The notes beneath the pieces are model-generated. The model had not been told where the DNA came from. It did not search any database and worked only from the letters and a program-made list of their open reading frames with translations. A stretch of DNA of 64,000 nucleotides from Promethearchaeota archaeon (lineage in GTDB: Archaea > Asgardarchaeota > Lokiarchaeia > Sigyniarchaeales > SOKP01): positions 1 to 64,000 of the forward strand of contig JAEOUA010000008.1 in NCBI GenBank assembly GCA_016839555.1, given 5' to 3'. The stretch's first letter is position 1. Every line of letters starts with the position of its first letter. Of the stretch, positions 26,360-36,077 are shown in pieces. A program made the position numbers and the translations under genes.

Positions 26360-27937
26360 TTGGCAAAAAGTAAAGTAAATAGAATTATTTTATGCATAAT
26401 TGATGATGTTAGGAGCAAGCAATTTTTTCATTTGATTAATAAAGGTTTACTTCCCAATTGTAAGACTTTAATGGAAAATGGGATTTATTCCAAGAATTGT
26501 GTAACTGACTTTCCCGCAATCACTTATCCTACGCAAGTGTCAATAATAACTGGAACATATACAGGTGATTATAGACATGAGAAATGTCATGGAATTCCTT
26601 TATCTAATTGGATGGGTAGAGATTATAATCCCCCACTCATACGGAATTATGGTTCTACTAAATTAGAAATTTATAAAATGAATGAAGATATGGGAAAAAA
26701 TTGTCAAACAATATGCGAAATGATCCCTGAAGGAAATAAAACAAGCATCGCCCAATTTATTAATAGAGGTGTAGACTATTTCTTTCCAAATCGCAAGATT
26801 AAGCTAATTTTTTATTATTTATTGATTAATTATTACAAAAATATCAAAACAATTATTAAATATACGAATAATATTGTCGTTCAAAAATTATTAGAGACTT
26901 TTAAACATCCTACTAAATATTTTGAGACTAATGAAGCTCCAATTTGCTCACTTATTTGGTTTTTAACATCAGATGTTTTAATGCATAGATATGGAAATTC
27001 AGACCCACTATATAAATTGAATCTTTTACATATCGATCGAGTTATTGGAAAATTAATTGCGGGGTTAAAACAATTAGGATATTTAGAAGATACGGCAATT
27101 GCTATCACTTCAGATCATGGGAATTATAGAGCAAATAAAATTGGTAATTTGGATAATATATACGAGGGGCTTGGTCTTGTAAATTATCACCAACGAAAAA
27201 ATATTAGCGTAAATGTGAATATAGCTGAATTCGGAGCACTAGGATTTTTCTATTTTAAATATAACAATTTAGATAGAAAAATTAGATGGGGAAATCCTTC
27301 AATAGAGGAATTGGAGAAATTTGGTCCTAAAAAGATTAATTTATTTGATAAATTGTTTAAAATAGAAGGAACTAAGTTAATGTATTATAAAGATAATAAT
27401 AATACCCATCAGAAAGGACAAATCTTTTTAAAAAGGAGAGTTGGAAAAGAAAATTGTATCCATGGAAGAATAGAATATCGGGGTACAGGAAAACAAATGC
27501 AAGCTCGATATATTTTTGAAAATAATAATGAAAGAGATGTGTTTGGATATTGTAAAGATAAAAGAGCGAGCACATATTTAGATGGAAAATTTCATTCTAT
27601 TGAGGAGTGGTTAGAAGCAACGCATCATTTAGATTTTCCTCTTTATCCGGATCTACTTTGTAGGCATTTTAAAAATCCTCGAAGCGCAGATATAATTTTG
27701 AGCACTGAGGGAACAATTGTTTATAATATTCAGCATGGTAGAAAGAAAAGTAATAATCTATATTCACACGATATTGGTGCGAGAAAGAGTTCAATTGTTC
27801 CCTTAATCATTTCTGGCTCAAATGATATTCCAAAAAGAGAAATAACTTTTTGTAAAATTACTGATATTGTCTCCACGCTTCTAAAATTATTGGGTACCCA
27901 TCCAGCAGAAAGTGCTATAGGAAAAAGTCTAATTTAG
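26360..27937 (+). CDS. Alkaline phosphatase superfamily phosphodiesterase
   Basis: 525 residues from TTG at 26360 (an ATG at 26341 in another frame hits TAG at once). The N-terminus carries the metal Asp (IILCIIDDVRS) and the nucleophile region FPAITYPTQVSIITGTYTG, with Thr as the probable nucleophile, and later TSDHGNYRANKI. This is the type I phosphodiesterase/nucleotide pyrophosphatase branch. No signal peptide, so a cytosolic phosphoesterase is inferred; a loop of about 150 residues (300-450) is unlike the standard family. The substrate is not readable. Confidence 0.85.
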   Translation: MAKSKVNRIILCIIDDVRSKQFFHLINKGLLPNCKTLMENGIYSKNCVTDFPAITYPTQVSIITGTYTGDYRHEKCHGIPLSNWMGRDYNPPLIRNYGSTKLEIYKMNEDMGKNCQTICEMIPEGNKTSIAQFINRGVDYFFPNRKIKLIFYYLLINYYKNIKTIIKYTNNIVVQKLLETFKHPTKYFETNEAPICSLIWFLTSDVLMHRYGNSDPLYKLNLLHIDRVIGKLIAGLKQLGYLEDTAIAITSDHGNYRANKIGNLDNIYEGLGLVNYHQRKNISVNVNIAEFGALGFFYFKYNNLDRKIRWGNPSIEELEKFGPKKINLFDKLFKIEGTKLMYYKDNNNTHQKGQIFLKRRVGKENCIHGRIEYRGTGKQMQARYIFENNNERDVFGYCKDKRASTYLDGKFHSIEEWLEATHHLDFPLYPDLLCRHFKNPRSADIILSTEGTIVYNIQHGRKKSNNLYSHDIGARKSSIVPLIISGSNDIPKREITFCKITDIVSTLLKLLGTHPAESAIGKSLI

Positions 27938-28173
27938 AAAATACTTATAATAAAAAGATCAAAAAAAGTATAATAAATTATAATATTTATTTCTGATTCA
28001 ATACGAATCTTTTATTATTGATGTTCTTACCATAAATAACAGGGTTTTGTAATTATATATTAAAATAATAAATTTATATTTAGAATGATCAAAAATATAT
28101 ATATAAAATATATAGATTAATATTATATTCTATATTTCTTTAATCAAAAACAAATAAAAGATAGGAAACAAAA

Positions 28174-29184
28174 ATGTATAATATTGAGACTCGTAAAGTT
28201 CAACAAACTGGGGGCTCATCTTATATAGTGAGTCTTCCAAAACCATGGATAGAAAAAAATAATATTGAGAAAAAAGATACGGTAGGGATTATAGCACAAC
28301 CCGATGGAAATCTGTTAATCACTCCTAAGATTAATTCCGAAGACATTTTAAAATCGAAAGAAATTATTGCCGATGAGTATGAAGATTATAATTTCTTATT
28401 TCGAGTACTAATCTCAACATATATCATGGGATTTTCACAGATTATCATAAAATCCAGTAAAAAATTTGAACCCTTTATTAGAAATTGTATTACGGATTTC
28501 ACTCAAATTACGATTGGTCCAGAAATTGTGGAGGAAACTAATACGTATATTTCGATAAAGGATCTTCTTAATCCAAAAGAAATGCCCTTTGATAAAACAA
28601 TCAAGCGAATGTATATTTTAGCAGAGAGCATGCATGAAGATGCAATTAGAGCTTTAAAAGAAAAAAACAAAAAATTAGCTGATGAGGTTATTAATCGAGA
28701 CGATGATATCGACAGATTGCATTGGCTAATCGGCAGGCAATCGAATATAGTTCTGAGAGATATTATGCTTTCTCAAAAAATGGGAATCAATCTGGAGGAT
28801 GCTAATTATTACCAGCAAATGAGTAGATATCTGGAACGAATAGCGGACCATGCGGTTAGAGTCGCACGAAACGTTAAAAACTTAATCAAAAACGGAATTA
28901 AACAGGAATTAATCGAAAAAATCTCAAACGCAAGTAAAATTGCCTTAGAACTTTTAAATCAGAGTTTAACGGCGAGGATGAATAAAGATATAAAATTGGC
29001 AAATGAAAATATTGAATCTGTGTCTAAATTAGTAAATGCATGTGAAAATATTACGCTTGAACCTATTCAAAACTATATAGATACATCCATAGCCATAGGT
29101 TATATTGTCGAAAGTATCAGAAGAACGGGTGAGTACTCTGCTGATATTTCTGAGCTTGTTATTAATAATTTAATAAATTCTTAA
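28174..29184 (+). CDS. AbrB-PhoU family phosphate uptake regulator
   Basis: 336 residues. Residues 1-50 form a SpoVT/AbrB swapped-hairpin domain (RKVQQTGGSSYIVSLPKPWI, then IIAQPDGNLLITP), and the remainder two PhoU helical bundles (YILAESMHEDAIRAL, then YQQMSRYLERIADHAVRVARN). Archaeal proteins with this fusion are predicted regulators of phosphate transport or signalling. The E-R-I-A-D-H-A motif is the PhoU metal-binding signature. ATG start; no pst genes are near, and it stands alone after the phosphodiesterase. Confidence 0.92.
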   Translation: MYNIETRKVQQTGGSSYIVSLPKPWIEKNNIEKKDTVGIIAQPDGNLLITPKINSEDILKSKEIIADEYEDYNFLFRVLISTYIMGFSQIIIKSSKKFEPFIRNCITDFTQITIGPEIVEETNTYISIKDLLNPKEMPFDKTIKRMYILAESMHEDAIRALKEKNKKLADEVINRDDDIDRLHWLIGRQSNIVLRDIMLSQKMGINLEDANYYQQMSRYLERIADHAVRVARNVKNLIKNGIKQELIEKISNASKIALELLNQSLTARMNKDIKLANENIESVSKLVNACENITLEPIQNYIDTSIAIGYIVESIRRTGEYSADISELVINNLINS

Positions 29185-29305
29185 AACTTTTTTTATGCTT
29201 TTTATAGCTTTTTTTAACATTTAATAAAAAAATTTTGATTAATTGAAATTATTAAGGTAGAAATAATTATTCAAAATAATTTTGGTATATAAAATAAAAA
29301 TATAC

Positions 29306-30313
29306 TTATACTTTTTTTGGTGGAGGGACAAAAACTTCTCGTAAACCGGTCCGTTTTAAAATTATCGCTTCTTCAGGACAATGGTGTACACAGAGACCGC
29401 AGCCAATACATTTATTTTCATTCAAAACTGCAATTGTATCTTCTAAGTGAATTGTTTCCATTGGACAAATATTAACGCAGGTACCACATCCAATACATTT
29501 CTCATCAATAATTTGGGAAATATATGAAGTGTAACAATGATATGGCATGATTCCCTTATAATAAAGCTGGAAAATTCCACAACAGCATTTACAGCAATTA
29601 CATAAAGCTTCCTCTTCTTTTTCTGTATCAGAATGAATATGAAAGGCTTTATGAACTAATCCATCATCTTCAGCAGAAATTAATAATTTTATTACCTCTT
29701 CTTTACTTGCTGGTCTTCCGAAGTTATGATCAATTACAAACTGAGCACTTTTACCGAATAGAAAGCAGTTCTTTCGCTCATCAGTGACCTTACATGGATC
29801 CCCTAATAGATCTTTCTCGTGTCGACAATAACAATGAACTAACGCTATATTATCATAATTATCAATAATTTTCGAAACTTCCTCAAAAGGAATAACTGTT
29901 TCTCCTTTTATATCCTTAATTTCTTCCTCCACAGGAACGATTCTATCAATGGGAGGGAAGTTTTTAAATTGGGGTACTATATTTTCATAATTACTTTGAG
30001 TAATTTCGCTCATTTCTTTAAAGAGTTTATCAAATAGCTGTACTAATCTTTTTTCTTTTTCGCTAGTTTCTCCTTTCATGAGAGTATATTCAAAAATGCC
30101 AGGAAAAGGAGACATTAAACGATATACTGTTATTCTTTTGGATCGTGATTGAGTTCCCACTATAATACCATTATTCATCAAATCATTAAGAATTTTCAAG
30201 ATAGTTTCTTCATTTAAATCAGTCTTTTTTTTGATTTGATCCATATTTAGGCTAGGCTTTAAAAACACAGAAGCAATGAATTCTGCATATTCTTCCTTGA
30301 TTAGGATCTGCAA
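29306..30313 (-). CDS. Winged-helix protein fused to 4Fe-4S ferredoxin domains
   Basis: 335 residues. The N-terminus is a winged helix (LNMDQIKKKTDLNEETILKI, then NNGIIVGTQ). The middle contains Cys/His-rich patches (HCYCRHEKDLLGDPC, CNCCKCCCG) that may hold a metal or cluster, and the C-terminus has two 4Fe-4S motifs, CIGCGTCVNICP (about 275-286) and CIGCGLCVHHCP (about 304-315). This arrangement occurs in archaeal proteins where redox state may control DNA binding; that is inference. The ATG is close to the 3' end of the leader and no partner gene overlaps. The next leftward unit upstream is the DUF134 gene. Confidence 0.85.
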   Translation of the reverse strand: MQILIKEEYAEFIASVFLKPSLNMDQIKKKTDLNEETILKILNDLMNNGIIVGTQSRSKRITVYRLMSPFPGIFEYTLMKGETSEKEKRLVQLFDKLFKEMSEITQSNYENIVPQFKNFPPIDRIVPVEEEIKDIKGETVIPFEEVSKIIDNYDNIALVHCYCRHEKDLLGDPCKVTDERKNCFLFGKSAQFVIDHNFGRPASKEEVIKLLISAEDDGLVHKAFHIHSDTEKEEEALCNCCKCCCGIFQLYYKGIMPYHCYTSYISQIIDEKCIGCGTCVNICPMETIHLEDTIAVLNENKCIGCGLCVHHCPEEAIILKRTGLREVFVPPPKKV

Positions 30314-30531
30314 TATTTCAATTAAAGTTTGATTGATAGGAAAAGGTATATTCCCAGCATTTACAATTCTCCTTGCTACTTTATACCATGTTTTGTCTAT
30401 TTTAATAAATATCCCTTTTTTTTAAATATTTAAAAGAATTTTTAAATGAAAAAGTTGTAATAAAAAAGCTAATAATATTGAAAAAGTTAATCATTAATAT
30501 CCAACTCATAAACAGCTAAAAATGGAAATGA

Positions 30532-30954
30532 TTAAAGAGGTTCCTTTACTAAATAATATACTTTAGAAGAACCACATTTTGGGCAGTCTGTTTTCTTTTC
30601 TTTGGATGCATTTTCATCCTGCCATTCATAATCACATTTAAGGCATCCGTATCCTTTAAATCCTTTTTTAAATCTGATGTTGCCCCCAATCACTCTAATT
30701 TGCTTTCCTTCAATTAACGCCTTTGTGACGACTTTATGAGCACTTTCCAATACTCTTGAGAATGTGGGTTGCGAGACATTCATTTTATCGGCAGCATCTT
30801 TTTGAGTGAGATTTATGTAATGTTTCAATCTCATTGCTTCAAATTCCGCAATACTCATAGTTATGGAATTTTCTGGTATAGGTGAGGTATCTGTAAAATA
30901 AAAACTATTAGGGGGAGGGTATTTTACATGTCTCCTCATCGTTCGTCTTCCCAA
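30532..30954 (-). CDS. DUF134/UPF0251 predicted DNA-binding protein with zinc ribbon
   Basis: 140 residues from TTG at 30954 (ATG at 30939 is possible; GRRTMRRHVKYPPP is the usual start of the family and supports the longer form). The Met-Ser-Ile-Ala-Glu-Phe-Glu-Ala-Met-Arg segment followed by an HTH (LTQKDAADKMNVSQPTFSRV) is the DUF134 signature. A C-terminal zinc ribbon CLKC...CPKC (about 112-132) is added. Probably a transcriptional regulator, often near metal or redox genes. Confidence 0.93.
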   Translation of the reverse strand: MGRRTMRRHVKYPPPNSFYFTDTSPIPENSITMSIAEFEAMRLKHYINLTQKDAADKMNVSQPTFSRVLESAHKVVTKALIEGKQIRVIGGNIRFKKGFKGYGCLKCDYEWQDENASKEKKTDCPKCGSSKVYYLVKEPL

Positions 30955-31255
30955 GACTATTCAACCTCTTTCTTATTTTTTCCGCATTTGTTATTATATC
31001 GTATTTTAACCATTATTCAGATTGTTCCCTTAATAATTTAGCTAGTATTTTTTCTGGTATAGGAAAAACAAGACCAAATATTTTGAGCTTATAAATATTA
31101 ATTATTGTTTGATTATCCTATGCTATTATTATTATTATTGAATGTTTATTTAAAATTTTTTCATATATAAAATAAGCTAAAGAAATTTTCATGCTATATT
31201 TATAAATATAAGTTTAACATATTTTATTGAATTAACAAAAATAATAAACTTTTTA
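30955..31255. other. Intergenic region
   Basis: About 300 bp between divergent DUF134 and MFS genes. On the minus strand a 34-codon frame ending at 31013 reads plausibly (IYKLKIFGLVFPIPEKILA) but has no start codon or ribosome site, so I do not call it. Confidence 0.4.
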
Positions 31256-32563
31256 ATGTCAATAATGGAACAAAAACCAAAATTTAAAGCATCTTATATT
31301 GGAATCTTTTCGCTAAATTATTTCATACAAGGAGTCTGTTTTAGTCTTTTTACTAGCGTGATACCAATTTTTCTTATTCTTCAATTGGGAGCAGTAGGAG
31401 CTACAGATATAGGAACTTTAGGAACAATTGTTCTCATTCCATTCGCAGTTAAATTCATTTATGGAATGCTCTCAGATAAATATTCGGTTAAGAGATTAGG
31501 GAGAAGGAAACCATGGATAATTGGCTCCTCAATATTATCAGGAATAGTTTGGATGATTATTCCTTTCATAGTCACAGAGATAAACGCTCTATTAATATTT
31601 ACTATTTTTGGCCCAATCGCTACCCTTGGAATGGCGATTGCTGATACTACGATTGACGGTATGATTTTGGACAATTGTCCAAAACAACAATTAGGTAGAG
31701 TACAAGGAATTTGTTGGGGATTTCGTTCTGTGGGAATGATTTTGGGAGGACCGATAGTAGTTTTTATTTATTCGTTGATAGGAATAAATATCGAGGTAGT
31801 ATTCTTTGTATATGGGATGGTGGGGATTGCTACCAGTTTTTTAATTTTAATCGTGAAAGAACTTAAAGTCATAACTGAAATTGAAATTTTAGATAATCTG
31901 AAAACAGTTTTTGGAAAAAAGAAAAATTGGACGGTCTTTTCATTTGCATTATTTAATGCATTTGTTGATGGTGTTATCTTCTTATTCGTTTCGTTATTTA
32001 TTCTTTTCCAGACAGGTGATTTACTATTTGAAGGGGGAATAATCAATACTGGCGCTATTGAAGAAAATACAGATTTATATGGTGCTAACGCATTCATTTC
32101 TTTTATAATTGGCTTAGGAGTAATTGCTGGAGCACTTATTGGAGGATATATTGCTGATATTGTATCTAGAAAATGGTCTTTTTACTCTTCAATGATAGTT
32201 ACAACAATTTCATTAATAATTTTTATAATTCCCGCACCGTATTTGATCTTACTAATATTTGCTTTTATTGCAGGCTCCACAAATGGATGGAGAAATAGTG
32301 GATTCTCAGCTATTATAGGACAAGTTTCTCAGCTTTACCCAGAGGTGGATAGTACTTATTATGCCACATGCAATTCATTTGCAAATATAGGTTCCCAACT
32401 CGGCTTAATTTCTATTAATATAATAATCACAATTTTAACTGGTTCTGGGATATACTTTACGTTTGCAATAATTTTCATCTTTTTAGGGCTAACTTCTAAT
32501 ATTGGGATATTACCATTTCTATTCATAAAGCCAGAAGAATATGAACTGCCAGAAAAAGTGTAA
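31256..32563 (+). CDS. Major facilitator superfamily transporter
   Basis: 435 residues with about 12 membrane helices. Motif A is present between helices 2 and 3 (YGMLSDKYSVKRLGRRKPW), of the GxxsDr...GRRkP type seen in the PUCC/BT1-like and folate-biopterin branches, and a second copy at IADIVSRKW in the second half. The substrate cannot be told. The short spacing to the aminotransferase (215 bp) suggests separate transcription. Confidence 0.85.
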   Translation: MSIMEQKPKFKASYIGIFSLNYFIQGVCFSLFTSVIPIFLILQLGAVGATDIGTLGTIVLIPFAVKFIYGMLSDKYSVKRLGRRKPWIIGSSILSGIVWMIIPFIVTEINALLIFTIFGPIATLGMAIADTTIDGMILDNCPKQQLGRVQGICWGFRSVGMILGGPIVVFIYSLIGINIEVVFFVYGMVGIATSFLILIVKELKVITEIEILDNLKTVFGKKKNWTVFSFALFNAFVDGVIFLFVSLFILFQTGDLLFEGGIINTGAIEENTDLYGANAFISFIIGLGVIAGALIGGYIADIVSRKWSFYSSMIVTTISLIIFIIPAPYLILLIFAFIAGSTNGWRNSGFSAIIGQVSQLYPEVDSTYYATCNSFANIGSQLGLISINIIITILTGSGIYFTFAIIFIFLGLTSNIGILPFLFIKPEEYELPEKV

Positions 32564-32576
32564 AACTTATAAATTT

Positions 32577-32589
32577 CTTTTTTTTTTAT
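32577..32589 (+). terminator. T-rich terminator after MFS gene
   Basis: A run of about 11 T residues lies some 15 nt after the stop codon. Confidence 0.4.
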
Positions 32590-32778
32590 TTAATTTAGTT
32601 TATAGAGATTATTATGCTTTTTTTAGTAATAAATAAGAAAAGAAAGTAATGTTCTTCAAATAAGGTTTTATAAAGTTAAGAATAAAAACCAATTTTATTA
32701 CTATTAACATAAGATTTTTATAGCTTTTTTAATAATTAACTTTACTTAATTCTAAATTCTAACTTAACGCAAACTAAT

Positions 32779-33957
32779 ATGAAAATAGATTACGCGAAAA
32801 GATTAACTCGATTACCTAAATATATTTTTGCTCAAATAGAAGAATTGATAGCTGAAAAAAAAAGGGCTGGGGAAAGTTTAATAAAGCTTGGAATTGGAGA
32901 TCCGGATTTAACAACACCAGAATTAATCGTAAATGAATTAATAGAGCAAGTAAAAGTACCAGAGAATCAAAATTATCCAACCTCTAAAGGAGAGACTTTT
33001 TATAGAGAGGGTATTGCTCGTTGGAATAAAGTTCGGTATGGCATCGATTTAGATCCTGAAACAGAAATATCTCATGTAATAGGGGGAAAAGAAGGAGTTG
33101 CCAATATTGCAAGAGCATTTATTGAACCGGGAGATATTGTTCTATGTCCAAATCCGGGATATCCCGTATATGAGAATGGCGCTACAAAACTATGCGATGG
33201 AGAGCCTTATTTAATGCCTTTAAAAAAAGAAAATAATTTTTTACCAGATATAGAAGCTATTGATTCAGATATTTTGATAAAAGCAAAAATGATGTATATA
33301 AACTATCCGAATAATCCTACAGGAGCTATTATCCCTAAATCATATTTAAAGAAATTAGTTGATTATGCCGAAGATTATAAATTTTTTATTGTTCATGATA
33401 ATCCTTATTCTGAATTCACTTTTGATGATTATATTGCACCAAGCATTTTACAAATAAGCCAGGAACACGTTGAAATCAATAGCGCCTCAAAAATGTTTAA
33501 TATGACTGGCTTTCGATGCGGTTGGATTGCAGGAAATGCTTATATTATTGAAGGCTTACGAAAAGTAAAATCTCAAATTGATTCTGGTGGACCAATTTTT
33601 ATTCAAAAAGCAGTAATCAAAGGTTTAAATGAATACAAATCAGAAAAAAAACCAGAGATCATCCAAAAAAATATGGATATCTATCAAAAAAGGCGAGATG
33701 TTTTAGTTAAAGGTTTAAATGATATAGGATGGAAAACAGATAAACCCCATGCCACCTTTTATATTTGGACCCAAATTCCAGAACAATATTGTAATTTGAC
33801 TTGTTTGGAATTTGTTAAAAAATTAATAAATGTGGGGGTAATATTAACGCCTGGAGTTGGTTTTGGAAAATATGGAGAAGGTTTTGTCAGATTTGCTTTA
33901 ACACAATCCGTTGAAACCATCAAAGAAGCGTTAAAAAGAATAGAGAAAATTCTTTAA
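32779..33957 (+). CDS. Class I/II PLP-dependent aminotransferase (LL-diaminopimelate aminotransferase-like)
   Basis: 392 residues, normal length. LIKLGIGDPDLTTPELI near the N-terminus, NYPNNPTGAI (about 175), DNPYSEFTF and SASKMFNMTGFRCGWIAG around the PLP lysine (about 238) all match the DapL/aspartate aminotransferase-like clade. The pyridoxal lysine is in SASK. A role in lysine or general amino-acid transamination is likely. ATG start. No dap genes are adjacent, so the exact substrate is uncertain. Confidence 0.9.
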   Translation: MKIDYAKRLTRLPKYIFAQIEELIAEKKRAGESLIKLGIGDPDLTTPELIVNELIEQVKVPENQNYPTSKGETFYREGIARWNKVRYGIDLDPETEISHVIGGKEGVANIARAFIEPGDIVLCPNPGYPVYENGATKLCDGEPYLMPLKKENNFLPDIEAIDSDILIKAKMMYINYPNNPTGAIIPKSYLKKLVDYAEDYKFFIVHDNPYSEFTFDDYIAPSILQISQEHVEINSASKMFNMTGFRCGWIAGNAYIIEGLRKVKSQIDSGGPIFIQKAVIKGLNEYKSEKKPEIIQKNMDIYQKRRDVLVKGLNDIGWKTDKPHATFYIWTQIPEQYCNLTCLEFVKKLINVGVILTPGVGFGKYGEGFVRFALTQSVETIKEALKRIEKIL

Positions 33958-34017
33958 TTTTTAAAATCATTTTTCAAAATTCTGTAAACATTTCAAAAAT
34001 ATATAATTATTTATATT

Positions 34018-34155
34018 TTACCACGCAATTTCTTCATAATTAATAAAGCACTCAGCAGGAAGAGCAAACCTTGTATGATCAAGAAGCATAGTCATATAGG
34101 TTTTTCCTTTACTTTTTTTGGACTTTAATATTGACCCTTGTTTTATTATAGCCAC
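34018..34155 (-). CDS. Small protein (45 residues) with an excellent ribosome site
   Basis: A 45-residue frame from GTG at 34155 to TAA at 34018. It is too short for usual gene calling. A perfect AAGGAGGT stands 9 nt upstream. The sequence is basic at first (MAIIKQGSILKSKKSKGKTY), then MTMLLDHTRFALPAECFINY, ending EEIAW. I do not recognise it. It lies convergent to the aminotransferase gene. Upstream lies only a low-complexity tract. Confidence 0.6.
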   Translation of the reverse strand: MAIIKQGSILKSKKSKGKTYMTMLLDHTRFALPAECFINYEEIAW

Positions 34156-34553
34156 CTCTTTTTTACCTCCTTTTTATTTTTTTCTATTTATGATATGGCT
34201 GTTAAACAAGAAAGCACCGATCCGATGACCTTTTTAGAAATAAAATATGATTATATTCCCAAGAGAACAATCCCGCAGATATTTCATAAAAAAAAGGTTA
34301 GTCGGAAATGCTCTCTTCTTTATAATACTACCTCTAATACTACAACTACTGATAATGCTTTCCTATTAAAGGTAATATTATTCGAAATCATAGTTATTAC
34401 TATAATTAATTAAGATATTCTATTTAAATCTTATGCTATAGAACATAGCGAATTATAAAAGTTTTCAGAATCCAATTAAATTTTAAAAATAGTAATAATG
34501 ATAAAATATATCGATATAATTTAAAAAATAAAATAAAAATGTAAATATTAACT
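34156..34553. other. Intergenic region with a doubtful frame
   Basis: Apart from the ribosome site at 34165 I see no supported gene. A plus-strand frame from ATG at 34195 to 34413 (72 codons, MAVKQESTDPMTFLEIKYDY...) begins like a protein but ends in a Thr/Asn run and a hydrophobic tail and has no ribosome site. Confidence 0.35.
34165..34172 (-). promoter_or_regulatory. Consensus Shine-Dalgarno
   Basis: AAGGAGGT, 9 nt before GTG at 34155. It is one of the best ribosome sites in the window and marks the small protein. Confidence 0.6.
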
Positions 34554-35873
34554 ATGGAAAAGAAAATCGTTTTAATTGGAGCTGGTTCCACATCATTTGG
34601 TCCTTCAATGTTTTCAGATCTATATCAGAGTGAAGTTCTTAACGGTTCTACTGTAGTATTAAATGATATTGATAAAGAAAAATTAGATATTATTTATGAA
34701 TTACTCTCCATTGAAAATGAAAAAGCAAATAATAAATTTGAATTGCAAAAAACTCTAAATCGAAAAGAAGCTTTAAAAGATGCAGATTTCATAATTAGCT
34801 CGATTGAGGTTGGAGATAGAATGAAACTTTGGTGGCAAGATTACACTATACCTCGAGAATATGGTTCAACTCAGATTCTGGGTGAGTGTGGTGGTCCAGG
34901 TGGTACGTTTCATGCATTTAGAATCATTCCACCTATTATCGATATTGTAAAAGATGTCGAAAAAATATGCCCTAAAGCTTTTTTTATTAATTTTTCAAAC
35001 CCAATGTCTCGGGTTTGCTTAGCAATTAAGAGAGCAGTAGATATTAATTTTATTGGATTGTGTCATCAAATCCATTTCCTTGAAATTCATCTTCCTAGAA
35101 TGTTAAATATAAAACTGGAAAACCTTCGAATGACGGTTGCGGGCTTGAATCATTTTGGATTTCTTTTAGATCTTAAAGATTTAAGAACAAATAAATCTTT
35201 GATGCTTGAATTTAATGAAAAAGCGATGAATTATTTTAAAAAGTATGAAGATCCCTTTGAATTTTCCACGCTTACTTTTGAAGTTTATAAAAGATTTGGA
35301 TATTTCCCTCATCCAGGCGATAATCATCTCGGAGAATATTTGCAGTTTGGCGAGGAGTTCACTACCACTCAAGATATGATCAATTGGATAAATCGAACAG
35401 ATAAGTTTAATGTGGGGATTTATAAAAAAGTATTAAGATATCATAAGCGATTGAAGGAGGGAAGATATCCTCGAAAAGGAATGCTATATAAAGTCCCTTC
35501 TGGTGAGCGGGCAATTCCAATAATTGAGGCTATTATAAAAAATGAAAATTCTTATGAGCCTTCAGTTAATATCCCAAATAATGGACTGATTGAAAATTTA
35601 CCTCAAGATCTAGTTGTTGAGGTCCCTGTTAGAGTTAATAAGGAGGGGGTTAATGGAGTAAAATTGGGAAAAATTCCTAAAAATATTGCAGCACTTTTAC
35701 GTATTGAGGCAACAATTCAAGATTTATGTGTAGAGGCGATATTAAAGAAATCAAAAAAATTAGCAATCGCTTCTTTAGCAATAGATCTAAACGTTGGGAG
35801 TTTTGAAAGAGCAGAAAAGATTTATAGCAAAATGAGTGAAATTCAGAAAGGTTATTTACCTAATTTTAAGTAA
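34554..35873 (+). CDS. Glycoside hydrolase family 4 enzyme (alpha-galactosidase/glucosidase-like)
   Basis: 439 residues, usual GH4 length. The NAD-binding start KIVLIGAGSTSFGPSM, GGPGGTFHAFRIIPPI, FINFSNPMSRVC and GLCHQIHF (Cys and His of the metal site) are typical GH4. GH4 enzymes use NAD and Mn to cleave alpha- or beta-glycosides by a redox elimination mechanism in the cytosol. Sugar specificity cannot be read. An ATG start with no visible partner sugar transporter next door; the closest transporter of that type is at 60858. Confidence 0.92.
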   Translation: MEKKIVLIGAGSTSFGPSMFSDLYQSEVLNGSTVVLNDIDKEKLDIIYELLSIENEKANNKFELQKTLNRKEALKDADFIISSIEVGDRMKLWWQDYTIPREYGSTQILGECGGPGGTFHAFRIIPPIIDIVKDVEKICPKAFFINFSNPMSRVCLAIKRAVDINFIGLCHQIHFLEIHLPRMLNIKLENLRMTVAGLNHFGFLLDLKDLRTNKSLMLEFNEKAMNYFKKYEDPFEFSTLTFEVYKRFGYFPHPGDNHLGEYLQFGEEFTTTQDMINWINRTDKFNVGIYKKVLRYHKRLKEGRYPRKGMLYKVPSGERAIPIIEAIIKNENSYEPSVNIPNNGLIENLPQDLVVEVPVRVNKEGVNGVKLGKIPKNIAALLRIEATIQDLCVEAILKKSKKLAIASLAIDLNVGSFERAEKIYSKMSEIQKGYLPNFK

Positions 35874-36077
35874 TTTTCTTATTTATCTCATAATCTTTTT
35901 ATTTTTTAACAGTTGTGGGTGTTATATTTTTACGATTTTTTTATTATAGAAAAAAGAATAATATTTTGAGAAAAAAGCGTTTTATTTAACGATAATTTTA
36001 AATATTAAAATATTGTCTAAAAGTATGTAGAAAGAGATAGAATAGCTTCATTTGATAAAAAAAGATCAGTTTTTATA

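Noticed and set aside
31013..31120. 34-codon minus-strand frame with plausible protein sequence
   Set aside because: No start codon or ribosome site; too short to support.
34138..34413. 91-codon plus-strand frame
   Set aside because: Its 5' part is antisense to the better supported 45-residue gene and its ribosome site; the Thr/Asn run and hydrophobic tail look non-coding.
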